Origin: DASUPK01 sp963743575
GTDB taxonomy: Bacteria > Actinomycetota > Thermoleophilia > Solirubrobacterales > 70-9
Assembly (NCBI GenBank): GCA_963743575.1
Contig: CAVUQC010000003.1
Coordinates: forward strand, 1-21,255
Direction of reading: 5' to 3'
Length of the DNA stretch: 21,255 bases
This document shows, in pieces, positions 1 through 6,765 of this stretch. Numbering within the stretch: position 1 is the first letter of the stretch; each line of letters begins with the position of its first letter. The notes below the pieces were generated by a model. It was not told the origin of the DNA and ran no database searches. It saw only the letters and a list, made by a program, of their open reading frames with translations. The translations under genes and the position numbers were made by a program.

Positions 1-56
1 GGGATTTCCGCTCCAGAGTCGATGTAGGAACCTCGGGACGGCTTCGCCATATAGCC

Positions 57-134
57 GCGGCCACAGGCGGCCGCCCAACTTAAGTCGCTTCGGGCTTTGC
101 CCTTCGCTCCGAAGCGGGGCGGCCTGGTGGCCGC
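57..134. repeat. Cluster of three GC-rich inverted repeats, possible 3'-end structure
   Basis: Three perfect inverted repeats lie in this non-coding stretch just downstream of the sugar transferase stop. GCGGCC (57-62) pairs with GGCCGC (69-74). CGCTTCGG (86-93) pairs with CCGAAGCG (109-116) across a 15-base loop. GCGGCC (119-124) pairs with GGCCGC (129-134) across a TGGT loop. The outer GCGGCC/GGCCGC arms can also pair with each other, so alternative folds exist. No T-tract follows on either strand, so this is not a classical intrinsic terminator. It could stabilise or end the leftward transcript. The function is inferred from position only. Confidence 0.4.
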
Positions 135-874
135 TACAGCCCCCGCCGCAGAATGACGTGCGACGCGGTCTTCAGCAGGATGCGGCTGTCGAGCCACAGC
201 GACCAGTTCTCCAGGTAGCCGCCGTCCAGCACCACCATCTGATCGATCGGTACCGACGAGGCGCCATTGATCTGCCAGACCCCGGTCATTCCGGGCCGCA
301 TCTGAAGCCTGCGCCGGTTGGTGCCGGTGATCAGCGCATCCTCCTCCGGGACCAGCGGCCTCGGGCCGACCAGGCTCATCTTCCCGGTGACCACGTGGAG
401 GAGCTGAGGGAGCTCGTCCAGGGAGGTGGCCCGCAGCCAGCGGCCGACGCGGGTGACGCGGGGGTCGCCGTCGATCTTGAAGAGTCCCTCCGCGGCTTCG
501 TTCAGATGCCAGAGCTTGGCCTTCTGCTCGTCGGCCCCGTCGATCATGGTGCGGAACTTGAGCATCGAGAACCCATCGTCGCGGCGGCCGATCCGCCGCT
601 GCCGAAAAATGATCGGGCCGGGCGAATCGAGCTTGATCAGCACAGCGGTGACGACCAGGAACGGGAGCAGCACCGCGAGCAGGAGGAGGGCGCCGACCAG
701 GTCGAGCGCGCGCTTGGCGACCTTCGCGAGTGCTCCGTGTCCAGGATCCCGCCGGGCCTCGAGGGAGCTGGGCAGGCGAAGGGTGACGGCATCGGTGTGA
801 ACACTCTCGAGGCGATCACCGCCCTGCGCGAGTTCGTCCGCAACAGCAAGAGAGCCGCTCTGAGCCGAGTCCAT
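134..874 (-). CDS. Undecaprenyl-phosphate sugar-1-phosphate transferase (WbaP/ExoY-type initiating enzyme)
   Basis: This is a membrane enzyme that transfers a sugar-1-phosphate from a nucleotide sugar to undecaprenyl phosphate, the first step of repeat-unit assembly. The protein has 246 residues. It has a variable cytoplasmic N-terminus of about 50 residues, one membrane segment (about 55-80), and the bacterial sugar transferase core: SPGPIIFRQ (84-92), KFRTM (106-110), the catalytic-type pair in SLDELPQL (Asp153-Glu154), LVGPRP (168-173) and PGMTGVWQ (194-201). It is the short form with only the C-terminal catalytic half, not the five-helix WbaP/WcaJ form. The ATG has a good ribosome site (AAAGGA, about 6 bases upstream). 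It lies 78 bases downstream of the small LPLAG protein on the same strand, so the two are probably co-transcribed. The sugar substrate cannot be read from the sequence. Confidence 0.95.
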   Translation of the reverse strand: MDSAQSGSLAVADELAQGGDRLESVHTDAVTLRLPSSLEARRDPGHGALAKVAKRALDLVGALLLLAVLLPFLVVTAVLIKLDSPGPIIFRQRRIGRRDDGFSMLKFRTMIDGADEQKAKLWHLNEAAEGLFKIDGDPRVTRVGRWLRATSLDELPQLLHVVTGKMSLVGPRPLVPEEDALITGTNRRRLQMRPGMTGVWQINGASSVPIDQMVVLDGGYLENWSLWLDSRILLKTASHVILRRGL

Positions 875-952
875 GATCGTCCTTTCGTTCCCGAACTTTG
901 GATTCGGTCTCGCCGGGTCCCTTTCACCCGGCGATCCCCCCGAGGACGACGC

Positions 953-1336
953 CTAGCTGGTGCCGAGCGCCGTCTCCCGTCGCTTCTTCACTGCCACGGC
1001 AATCCGGATCAGCCCCGCCGCCACGAGGATCGCGATGACGACCCAGATGAACGGCGTGCTCGGGTAGCCGGCGAGCGGCAGCTTTCCGCCCCTGTCGGTG
1101 CCGGATCCGACGTCGGAGACGAGTCTGCGAGCGCCTCCTCCGTACGGAGCCTGCGGGTTGACTGGGCTGTCGAGGCTGCCTCCGCCCTTGCTTCCACCGG
1201 CCGGATTGCCCTTCGGGAGGTATTGGTTCAGGGCCGCCTGACCCGAAGCACCGGGCGCCGCGACGAGGGTCACGGCCGCCGCGATCGCCAGGATCGGAGC
1301 GAACCGGCCCTTACCTCTCCTCCGTATACCTAACAT
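953..1336 (-). CDS. Small secreted protein with LPLAG sortase-like C-terminal anchor
   Basis: This is a 127-residue protein with no recognisable enzymatic domain. It has an N-terminal signal peptide (basic residues 5-11, hydrophobic 12-29, likely cleavage near GASGQA, about 30-35). A low-complexity Gly/Pro/Ser-rich stretch follows (about 36-85). The C-terminus has the three parts of a sortase sorting signal: LPLAG at 86-90 followed by YPSTP, a hydrophobic segment (about 95-116), and a basic end (KKRR, 117-120). The motif has Ala where canonical LPxTG has Thr. I see no sortase gene in the window. It is the first gene of the leftward unit that includes the sugar transferase, which suggests a role at the cell surface, perhaps linked to the polysaccharide. 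The start is the ATG nearest the signal peptide. There is no clear Shine-Dalgarno, and a -10-like TAAAAT lies 20 bases upstream. Confidence 0.8.
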   Translation of the reverse strand: MLGIRRRGKGRFAPILAIAAAVTLVAAPGASGQAALNQYLPKGNPAGGSKGGGSLDSPVNPQAPYGGGARRLVSDVGSGTDRGGKLPLAGYPSTPFIWVVIAILVAAGLIRIAVAVKKRRETALGTS

Positions 1337-1348
1337 TGGGTCGGTAAG

Positions 1349-1385
1349 CCTACAGAATTTTATGTAGGTACCTACCCACTATTTT
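1349..1385. promoter_or_regulatory. Divergent promoter/operator-like region with nested palindromes
   Basis: This is a conspicuously AT-rich island between two divergent genes. It holds a perfect 12-base palindrome GTAGGTACCTAC (1364-1375) and an overlapping inverted repeat CCTACA (1349-1354)/TGTAGG (1363-1368) with an 8-base spacer. On the minus strand TAAAAT (1362-1357) resembles a -10 box for the small anchored protein. On the plus strand TATTTT (1380-1385) resembles a -10 box for the Wzy-like gene. The palindrome sits in what would be the -10/-35 spacer of the minus promoter, a common operator position. No regulator gene is visible nearby. The motifs are read directly; their role is inferred. 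Confidence 0.45.
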
Positions 1386-1482
1386 GCGTAGTGCGCCCAC
1401 CTTTCGTGCCTGAGACCGCATCCATCAAGCTCGCGCCTCATCTCGGGGCCGATCGCCCCAACCAGGGGCGGCGAAGGTCCAC

Positions 1483-1490
1483 GGGGAGGA
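1483..1490 (+). promoter_or_regulatory. Strong ribosome binding site deciding the GTG start at 1496
   Basis: GGGGAGGA ends 5 bases before GTG 1496. An upstream in-frame GTG at 1391 would add 35 hydrophilic residues, but that segment has visibly lower third-position GC (about 77%) than the gene body, and no Shine-Dalgarno precedes it. The internal start is therefore preferred. A leaderless start at 1391, five bases after TATTTT, remains possible. Confidence 0.5.
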
Positions 1491-1495
1491 CGGGG

Positions 1496-3427
1496 GTGAC
1501 GCCCCGCAGGCTGCTGGCCCGGCGAGCCGCGGCGTTCGCGATCTCCGCGTTCCTGGTCCTGGTGCTCGCCTTCAACGGCGGGGGATACGACGTGGTGGTC
1601 CGCCACGAGGTGGGGCTCGCGGTCTGGGCGGCGATCGCCGCGGGGCTGGGAATCGGGATCCTGCCCCGCGGCCGGCTGACGCCCGCCGGCTGGGTGGCGA
1701 TCGGCGGCCTCGCGGCGCTGGCGGGACTGACGCTCGTCTCACATGTGTGGACCGAGAGCGACGAGCGGACGACGGAGGAGCTCGCCCGCGTCCTCGAGTA
1801 CACGGGCGTGGTCGCGCTCGCCTTTCTGGCGCTCAATCGCTACACGTGGCGCGGCGCGGCGATGGGGTTCGCGGCGGCCGCACTGTCCCTGCCGTTCTTC
1901 GCGCTGACGAGCCGCCTCTTCCCGCACGTGATCACCGATCACTTCACCTCCGGGACGGGAGCCGACCGGCTGAGCTATCCGTTCGACTACTGGAACGGCG
2001 TCTCGTGCTGGGCGGCGATCGCAGTTGCGATCGGGCTGACGATGAGCGCCAACGCCTCGCGCGCCGAGACACGCTCCGTCGCCCTCGCCTGCGTCCCCGT
2101 TGCCGCCCTCACCGTCTATCTGAGCTATTCGCGATTCGGCGCGGCCGCTGTCGTGATCGCGGTGATCGCCGCCTTGGGCTTCAGCCGCCACCGCTGGACC
2201 GCGGCGGCGAACTCGATCGCCGCGGGGGTGGCCTCGGCGGTGGCGATCCTCGTGGTCCGGGGTCATCCGGAGATCGCCCACGCGAGCGGTGACTCGGGCG
2301 GAGCCCTCGTCGCCCTGGTCGTCATCGCGGCGGGGGTCGGCTGCGCTGTGGTCGCGGCGATGACCCAGAGGGCCGGCGTCGACCGAGTGCGGATGGATTC
2401 GTCCTCGGCGCGGCTCGTCCTGGGTGCGGGTCTGGCGGGAGCGCTGTTGCTCGCCGTCGCGCTGCATGGCCCGCTCGGCACCGCGTGGGATGACTTCAAG
2501 AGCGAGAAGCCACCGCCCTCGAGCGGCGGCACCGTCCGCTTCACGAGCCTCGGCAGTGCGCGCTACGAGGTCTGGACCGCAGCGACGAACGCCTTCGAGG
2601 CGCATCCCCTCGACGGCGTCGGCCCAGGAGCGTTCGAGTTCTATTGGAGCCGCCATGGGAGCGTCGATTTCGTCCTCGACGCCCACTCCCTCTACCTGGA
2701 GGAGGCCGCCGAGCTCGGCCTGCCGGGATTGATCGCACTCGTGGTCACTCTCGGGGCACTCCTGACGGCGGCGATCCAGGCGAGTGCGAGATGGAGGCGG
2801 AGGCGCGAGCTCGCGGTCGGCTCGGCGATGATCGCGGCGTTCGTGGTCTTCCTCGCCTATGCCGGCGTCGACTGGATGTGGGAGCTGGGCGGGGTGGGCA
2901 CTCTCGCGATCGGCGGGATCGCGGTGGCGGGCGCCGGCGGCTTCGAGCGCTACCGCGATCCTCCGCCGCGGCCTTGGATTCGGGCCGGGCTCGTCGCGCT
3001 GGCGCTCGCCGGGGCGATCTCTCAGGTGCCGGGCCTCGTCGCCACCAACCGAACGCGGGCGAGCCAGGCGGAGCTGGTGGCCGGCGATCCGGCTCGCGCC
3101 GACGAGATCGCCGATGAGGCGATCGACGCGGAGCCGTGGGCCAGCTCGCCGTACGCGGCCAAGTCGCTCGCGCTGGAGGCGGCCGGTGATCTCTCCGGGG
3201 CCAGGGCGGCGGCGCAGGACGCGATCGACCGCGATCCCTACAACTGGCGCGACCGGCTGCTGCTGGCGCGGATCGAAGCGCGCCTCGGCGACCGACCCAG
3301 CGCGGAGGCGGCGCTCCGCGAGGCCCGTCGCCTCGCACCCCACAGCCTCTACCTGCTCCCGACGAGCCCGCTCAGGCGGCAGATCGACTCACTGCTCGCC
3401 CGGAAGCCGGTCAGCTCGAGAGGCTGA
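1496..3427 (+). CDS. Wzy/O-antigen-ligase family membrane protein with C-terminal TPR-like domain
   Basis: This is a polytopic membrane protein of 643 residues with about 11-12 hydrophobic segments. It is expected to polymerise or ligate lipid-linked glycan repeat units on the outer face of the membrane. Family signatures of the Wzy_C/O-antigen ligase group are in the large extracytoplasmic loop and the helix after it: VGPGAFEF (about 375-382) and DAHSLYLEEAAELGLPG (about 395-411). After the last membrane segment (about 493-515) a soluble tail of about 120 residues has helix-turn-helix TPR-like repeats (for example GDPARADEIADEAI and GDLSGARAAAQDAI), usually a protein-protein interaction module. 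The tail ends a few bases inside the convergent downstream gene (17-base overlap). The GTG at 1496 is chosen for its strong ribosome site. The distinction between polymerase and ligase cannot be made from sequence. Confidence 0.88.
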   Translation: MTPRRLLARRAAAFAISAFLVLVLAFNGGGYDVVVRHEVGLAVWAAIAAGLGIGILPRGRLTPAGWVAIGGLAALAGLTLVSHVWTESDERTTEELARVLEYTGVVALAFLALNRYTWRGAAMGFAAAALSLPFFALTSRLFPHVITDHFTSGTGADRLSYPFDYWNGVSCWAAIAVAIGLTMSANASRAETRSVALACVPVAALTVYLSYSRFGAAAVVIAVIAALGFSRHRWTAAANSIAAGVASAVAILVVRGHPEIAHASGDSGGALVALVVIAAGVGCAVVAAMTQRAGVDRVRMDSSSARLVLGAGLAGALLLAVALHGPLGTAWDDFKSEKPPPSSGGTVRFTSLGSARYEVWTAATNAFEAHPLDGVGPGAFEFYWSRHGSVDFVLDAHSLYLEEAAELGLPGLIALVVTLGALLTAAIQASARWRRRRELAVGSAMIAAFVVFLAYAGVDWMWELGGVGTLAIGGIAVAGAGGFERYRDPPPRPWIRAGLVALALAGAISQVPGLVATNRTRASQAELVAGDPARADEIADEAIDAEPWASSPYAAKSLALEAAGDLSGARAAAQDAIDRDPYNWRDRLLLARIEARLGDRPSAEAALREARRLAPHSLYLLPTSPLRRQIDSLLARKPVSSRG

Positions 3428-4148
3428 GGCGCTCGCCCAGGCCGGACCGGGTTTCCTTCGGGATCCCGGGGATCTCGGCGAGCTCGTCGAGCGACTCGAA
3501 GCCCCCGCGAACGTCGCGATAGGCGATCACCCGGGCGCTCTGCGTGACCGAAAGGCCCAACCCGCGAAGCTCCTCGAAGGTGGCCTGGTTGAGGTCCAGC
3601 TTGTCGCTGTCGCGCTTCCCCCGGCGCGTCTTCGCAGTCTTGCGGGAGCTCCCCTTCTCGCGCGTGGCCGCGGCAGCGTTCTTCCTCTCTTCCTCGGCCG
3701 CCGCTTCCGCCGCGGCGAGCTCTGACTCGAGCTTCTCGATGCGCCCGCGAAGCTCGGCCTCGCGCGTCTCGAAGCCCTTGGTCAGCTCCGAACGCTGCTT
3801 CTCGAACGCCGTGGTGAGCCGCTGCTCGCGGCTGTCGTGCTTCTTGACCAGGTCGGCCGTCGTCTGCGCGAGCCGCTCCTGCGCCTCCCTCTCCTGCGCC
3901 CGAAGCTCGGTCTGCAGGTCGCGGACGCGGTTGGCCACCTCTCCGTTCTCAGCAGGGACGGGTGCGGCCGCGGGTTGCGGGGGGACGGGCGTGGGGGTCT
4001 CGGCAGCGGGCCTCGCGTCATCCGAATCGACCAACCACTGGGCGGTCTCGTCGCCGTTCGCGGCGGGACCATGCGACCCGTTTCGCTCCGAGCCATTGAG
4101 AAGCCACTCGTCCGCAGAGTGGGAGGTTTTCTTCCCCAGCGGTGACAC
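3411..4148 (-). CDS. Coiled-coil protein with C-terminal helix-hairpin-helix (ComEA-like) domain
   Basis: This is a 245-residue, soluble-looking protein with no signal peptide or membrane segment. Residues 1-67 are low complexity and Pro/Ala-rich in part. About 68-158 form a highly charged, heptad-compatible coiled coil rich in Glu, Arg, Gln and Ala. About 159-182 are basic (KTAKTRRGKR). Residues 183-243 form a double helix-hairpin-helix of the ComEA/HHH_3 type: LDLNQATFEELRGLGLS, then GGFESLDELAEIPGIP. The domain normally binds DNA without sequence specificity, but here there is no secretion signal, so a role in DNA uptake is unlikely. The frame stays open to 4418, but that extension overlaps the kinase gene and has no Met. 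GTG 4148 is exactly 7 bases after TACTCT and is the best start. The function in this locus is unknown. Confidence 0.75.
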   Translation of the reverse strand: MSPLGKKTSHSADEWLLNGSERNGSHGPAANGDETAQWLVDSDDARPAAETPTPVPPQPAAAPVPAENGEVANRVRDLQTELRAQEREAQERLAQTTADLVKKHDSREQRLTTAFEKQRSELTKGFETREAELRGRIEKLESELAAAEAAAEEERKNAAAATREKGSSRKTAKTRRGKRDSDKLDLNQATFEELRGLGLSVTQSARVIAYRDVRGGFESLDELAEIPGIPKETRSGLGERLSLSS

Positions 4149-4155
4149 GGGCGCC

Positions 4156-4161
4156 AGAGTA
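4156..4161 (-). promoter_or_regulatory. -10-like TACTCT, leaderless promoter for the coiled-coil/HhH gene
   Basis: On the minus strand TACTCT is followed by exactly 7 bases and then GTG 4148. This fits the actinobacterial TANNNT -10 with transcription starting at or next to the start codon. No Shine-Dalgarno is present. Inferred from pattern and from the same spacing at other genes here. Confidence 0.45.
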
Positions 4162-4301
4162 GCGCGGTACGGATCCCGCCACGCCGGTTCGATTCGCCGT
4201 TTTCGACACTCCGCAGGTCGTCCGATGGGCCTACTGAGAACTGGGGTGTCTGCCGTCAGGTTCTCGCTATCGTGCTGGCGTCTTCGCGGGGGTCCCGAGG
4301 A

Positions 4302-5786
4302 ATGGAATCTGGAGAAACTCGAAATCTGAGCGACTACCTCAGCGTGCTTCGGCGCCGCTGGCGGCAGATCGCCCTGGTCACGGTGCTGGCCGGCGCCGTC
4401 GCCTTCGCCGTCGATCACGCGCGCAGCACGACCTACGAAGCGAGCACCGATCTCCAGTTCCAGGATCCCGGCCTGCAGGCTCCCGCAGTCATCGGCGGTG
4501 GCGGCAACGTCGACTTCTTTCCCCAGAACGTCTCGGGGGCCGGCGCGGCGAGGGTCACAAGAGCTGACGTGCTGGCCGATGCCAGCAAGGCACTCGGCGG
4601 CGAACCGACCGCGGACGAGCTGAAGTCCGACACGACGGTCACCGTCAACCAGAACAACAACCTGGTGACGATCCAGGTGAGCGCCGACACGGCCAGCGCT
4701 GCAGCCCGCGATGCGAATCAGATCGGCGCCTCCGTCAAGAAGCTGACCCGGGATGACGCGAGGAACTACTACAGGGACCGCGCCAAGGCCATCCCGGATG
4801 CGCCCGCAGCCAAGACCCTGAGGGCGCGATTGCTCGCCCTGGGGGCGGTCGCCGAACCGGTCACGATCATCAAGCCGGCTCAGATCCCCGGCAGCCCCGC
4901 TTCCCCGAAGCCGGCCCGGGACGTCATCATCGCCCTGTTCCTCGGACTCCTGCTCGGCATCGCGATCGCCTTCCTCAGGGAGACCCTCGACAGGCGGGTG
5001 ACCGACGGGCAGGAGGTGCAGAAGCGCCTCAGCCTGCCCCTGGTCGGCTACGTGCGGAAGGACAGCCTCGGCATGGTCGGCATGTCCAGCAACGGGTCCG
5101 GTCTGGTCTCCGAATCCGACCTGGAGGCGTTCCGCATCCTGCGCAAGAACGTCGACTTCCTCGGCAGGGATGAGGAGCTTCAGGTGGTCGCCATCACCAG
5201 CCCGCTTCCCGAGGAGGGCAAGTCGACGGTCGCCGCCTGGTACGCGTATGCGAGCGCGCTCGTGGGCAGGCGCACGATCCTCGTCGAATGTGACTTCCGC
5301 CGCCCGGTGATCTCCTCCCGGCTCGACTTCGACTCCGAGCCCGGGTTGAGCGAATACCTGGCCGGCGAGGCCGAGCCCAAGGATGTCCTGCGGACGGTGG
5401 AGGTTCAGGGCCGCGGGGCCGAGAATTTGGCCGTGATCCCGGCCGGGACCACGGTCTTGCAGCCGACCGAGATGCTCGCGTCCACGCGCTTCCGCGACTT
5501 CCTAGGCCAGCTTCGAAAGGTGTACGACCTGGTGGTCATCGACTGCGCCCCCCTGCTGCCGGTGGGCGACACGCTCGAGGTCCTGCCGCAGGTGGACGGC
5601 ACGCTGCTCTGTGTGCGGCTCAGGCAGACGACCCTCGATCAGGCCACCGCAGCGAAGCAGGTCATGGAGCACCTCCCCGACAAACCGACGGGGCTGGTGG
5701 TCACCGGGCTCACCAAGGGCAGCGACCACGACTACTACGGCTACTACTCCTCGGTCGAACCGGCGAGGAGGGGGGAAGGGCATTGA
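4302..5786 (+). CDS. Wzz-type chain-length regulator fused to a BY-kinase (CpsD/CapB-like)
   Basis: This is a 494-residue polysaccharide co-polymerase and tyrosine autokinase controlling chain length and export. The N-terminal Wzz domain starts at LSDYLSVLRRRWRQI (about 9-23). It has a first membrane helix (about 22-38), an extracytoplasmic part, a Pro-rich stretch (IKPAQIPGSPASPKP, about 190-204) and a second helix (about 207-225). The cytoplasmic kinase has Walker A in PEEGKST (303-309), Walker A' in VECDFRRP (328-335, Glu in place of the usual first Asp) and Walker B in VVIDCAP (411-417). A short Tyr cluster, DYYGYY (477-482), near the C-terminus is the usual autophosphorylation site. No cognate phosphatase or outer-membrane Wza is in the window. 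ATG 4302 is chosen over GTG 4272. TATCGT at 4268-4273 could be its -10. The stop is one base before the epimerase gene, so the two are an operon. Confidence 0.92.
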   Translation: MESGETRNLSDYLSVLRRRWRQIALVTVLAGAVAFAVDHARSTTYEASTDLQFQDPGLQAPAVIGGGGNVDFFPQNVSGAGAARVTRADVLADASKALGGEPTADELKSDTTVTVNQNNNLVTIQVSADTASAAARDANQIGASVKKLTRDDARNYYRDRAKAIPDAPAAKTLRARLLALGAVAEPVTIIKPAQIPGSPASPKPARDVIIALFLGLLLGIAIAFLRETLDRRVTDGQEVQKRLSLPLVGYVRKDSLGMVGMSSNGSGLVSESDLEAFRILRKNVDFLGRDEELQVVAITSPLPEEGKSTVAAWYAYASALVGRRTILVECDFRRPVISSRLDFDSEPGLSEYLAGEAEPKDVLRTVEVQGRGAENLAVIPAGTTVLQPTEMLASTRFRDFLGQLRKVYDLVVIDCAPLLPVGDTLEVLPQVDGTLLCVRLRQTTLDQATAAKQVMEHLPDKPTGLVVTGLTKGSDHDYYGYYSSVEPARRGEGH

Positions 5787-5787
5787 G

Positions 5788-6765
5788 ATGAGCGATCGGA
5801 TTCTCGTCACGGGAGCGGGTGGGTTCATCGGAGGCCACCTGGTGCGAGACCTCCTGGAGGAGGGCATGACGGTGCGGGCCGTCGACAAGAAGCCCGCCGA
5901 GGAGTGGTACCAGCGCTTCGACGACGCGGAGAACCTCGAGCTCGACCTGAGTCTCCGCGAAGCGTGCTACGCAGCGACGGAAGGGGTCGGGCAGGTCTAC
6001 AACCTGGCCGCCGACATGGGCGGCATGGGCTTCATCGAGCTCAACAAGGCCCTCTGCATGCTCTCGGTGTTGATCAACACGCACCTGCTCGAGGCTTCAC
6101 GCGACCACGACGTCGAGCGCTTCCTGTTCTCCTCGTCGGCCTGCGTCTACGCCGCGGAGAAGCAGACCGAGGCCGAGGTGCAGCCGCTGCGCGAGGAGGA
6201 CGCCTATCCGGCCGAGCCCGAGGACGGCTACGGCTGGGAGAAGCTCTTCTCGGAGCGTATGTGCCGCCATTTCGCCGAGGACTTCGGCCTTGGCACCCGG
6301 GTCGTCCGCTACCACAACGTCTACGGGCCGGAGGGCACCTGGGACGGCGGGCGCGAGAAGGCTCCCGCCGCGATCTGCCGCAAGGTCGCCCAGGCGAAGC
6401 TGAGCGGGGACCCCGAGATCGAGGTCTGGGGCGACGGCGAGCAGACCCGGAGCTTCACTTACATCACCGACTGCCTCCATGGGACGAAGGCGCTGATGGG
6501 CTCGGATCACACCGACCCGGTCAACCTCGGCTCGACCGAGCTGGTCACGATCAACCAGCTGATCGACATCGTTGAGGAGATCGCCGGCGTCAAGGTCTCG
6601 CGCAACTACGACCTGAGCGCGCCGCAGGGCGTGCGCGGCCGTAACAGCGACAACACCCAGCTCGAAGCGGCCCTCGGCTGGGAGCCGAGCGTCACGCTCC
6701 AGGAGGGAATGGCCCAGACCTACGCCTGGATCTACGACCAGCTCTCGGAGAAGGTCGCCGTCTAG
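5788..6765 (+). CDS. GDP-mannose 3,5-epimerase-like NAD-dependent sugar epimerase
   Basis: This is a 325-residue short-chain dehydrogenase/epimerase with the Rossmann motif GAGGFIG (9-15). The match to GDP-mannose 3,5-epimerase is specific: NLAADMGGMGFI (72-83), SSACVY (116-121), YGWEK (148-152), RYHNVYGPEGTW (174-185), GGREKAPAAICRK (187-199), GDGEQTRSFTYI (215-226) and GVRGRNSDN (281-289). The residues corresponding to plant Cys145, Tyr174, Lys178 and Lys217 are Cys119, Tyr148, Lys152 and Lys191, with identical spacings of 29, 4 and 39. The expected reaction converts GDP-D-mannose to GDP-L-galactose and/or GDP-L-gulose. It follows the kinase gene after one base and has a strong purine-rich ribosome site (5767-5780). 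Its stop overlaps that of the convergent GT4 gene. A related GDP-sugar epimerase with altered product is possible. Confidence 0.88.
   Translation: MSDRILVTGAGGFIGGHLVRDLLEEGMTVRAVDKKPAEEWYQRFDDAENLELDLSLREACYAATEGVGQVYNLAADMGGMGFIELNKALCMLSVLINTHLLEASRDHDVERFLFSSSACVYAAEKQTEAEVQPLREEDAYPAEPEDGYGWEKLFSERMCRHFAEDFGLGTRVVRYHNVYGPEGTWDGGREKAPAAICRKVAQAKLSGDPEIEVWGDGEQTRSFTYITDCLHGTKALMGSDHTDPVNLGSTELVTINQLIDIVEEIAGVKVSRNYDLSAPQGVRGRNSDNTQLEAALGWEPSVTLQEGMAQTYAWIYDQLSEKVAV

Noticed and set aside
86..116. Classical intrinsic terminator after the sugar transferase gene
   Set aside because: The stem is present but the loop is long (15 bases) and no T-tract follows on the minus strand.
158..1333. A 391-codon plus-strand open frame across the sugar transferase and the small anchored protein
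   Set aside because: The minus strand carries a textbook sugar transferase and a protein with coherent signal and anchor segments. The plus frame has neither domain nor sensible composition.
1391..1495. N-terminal extension of the first Wzy-like protein from GTG 1391
   Set aside because: Lower third-position GC, hydrophilic sequence not needed by the family, and a strong ribosome site before GTG 1496. It is not fully excluded, since TATTTT ends 5 bases before GTG 1391.
1739..3343. A 534-codon minus-strand open frame opposite the TPR-tailed Wzy-like gene
   Set aside because: Charged, low-complexity composition (Arg, Asp, Glu, Gly, His) and no domain. The plus-strand gene has clear membrane segments and family motifs.
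3411..4148. Reading the HhH protein as a competence protein ComEA
   Set aside because: It lacks the signal or membrane anchor needed to bind DNA outside the cell, and no comEC or other competence genes are near. Only the HhH domain is shared.
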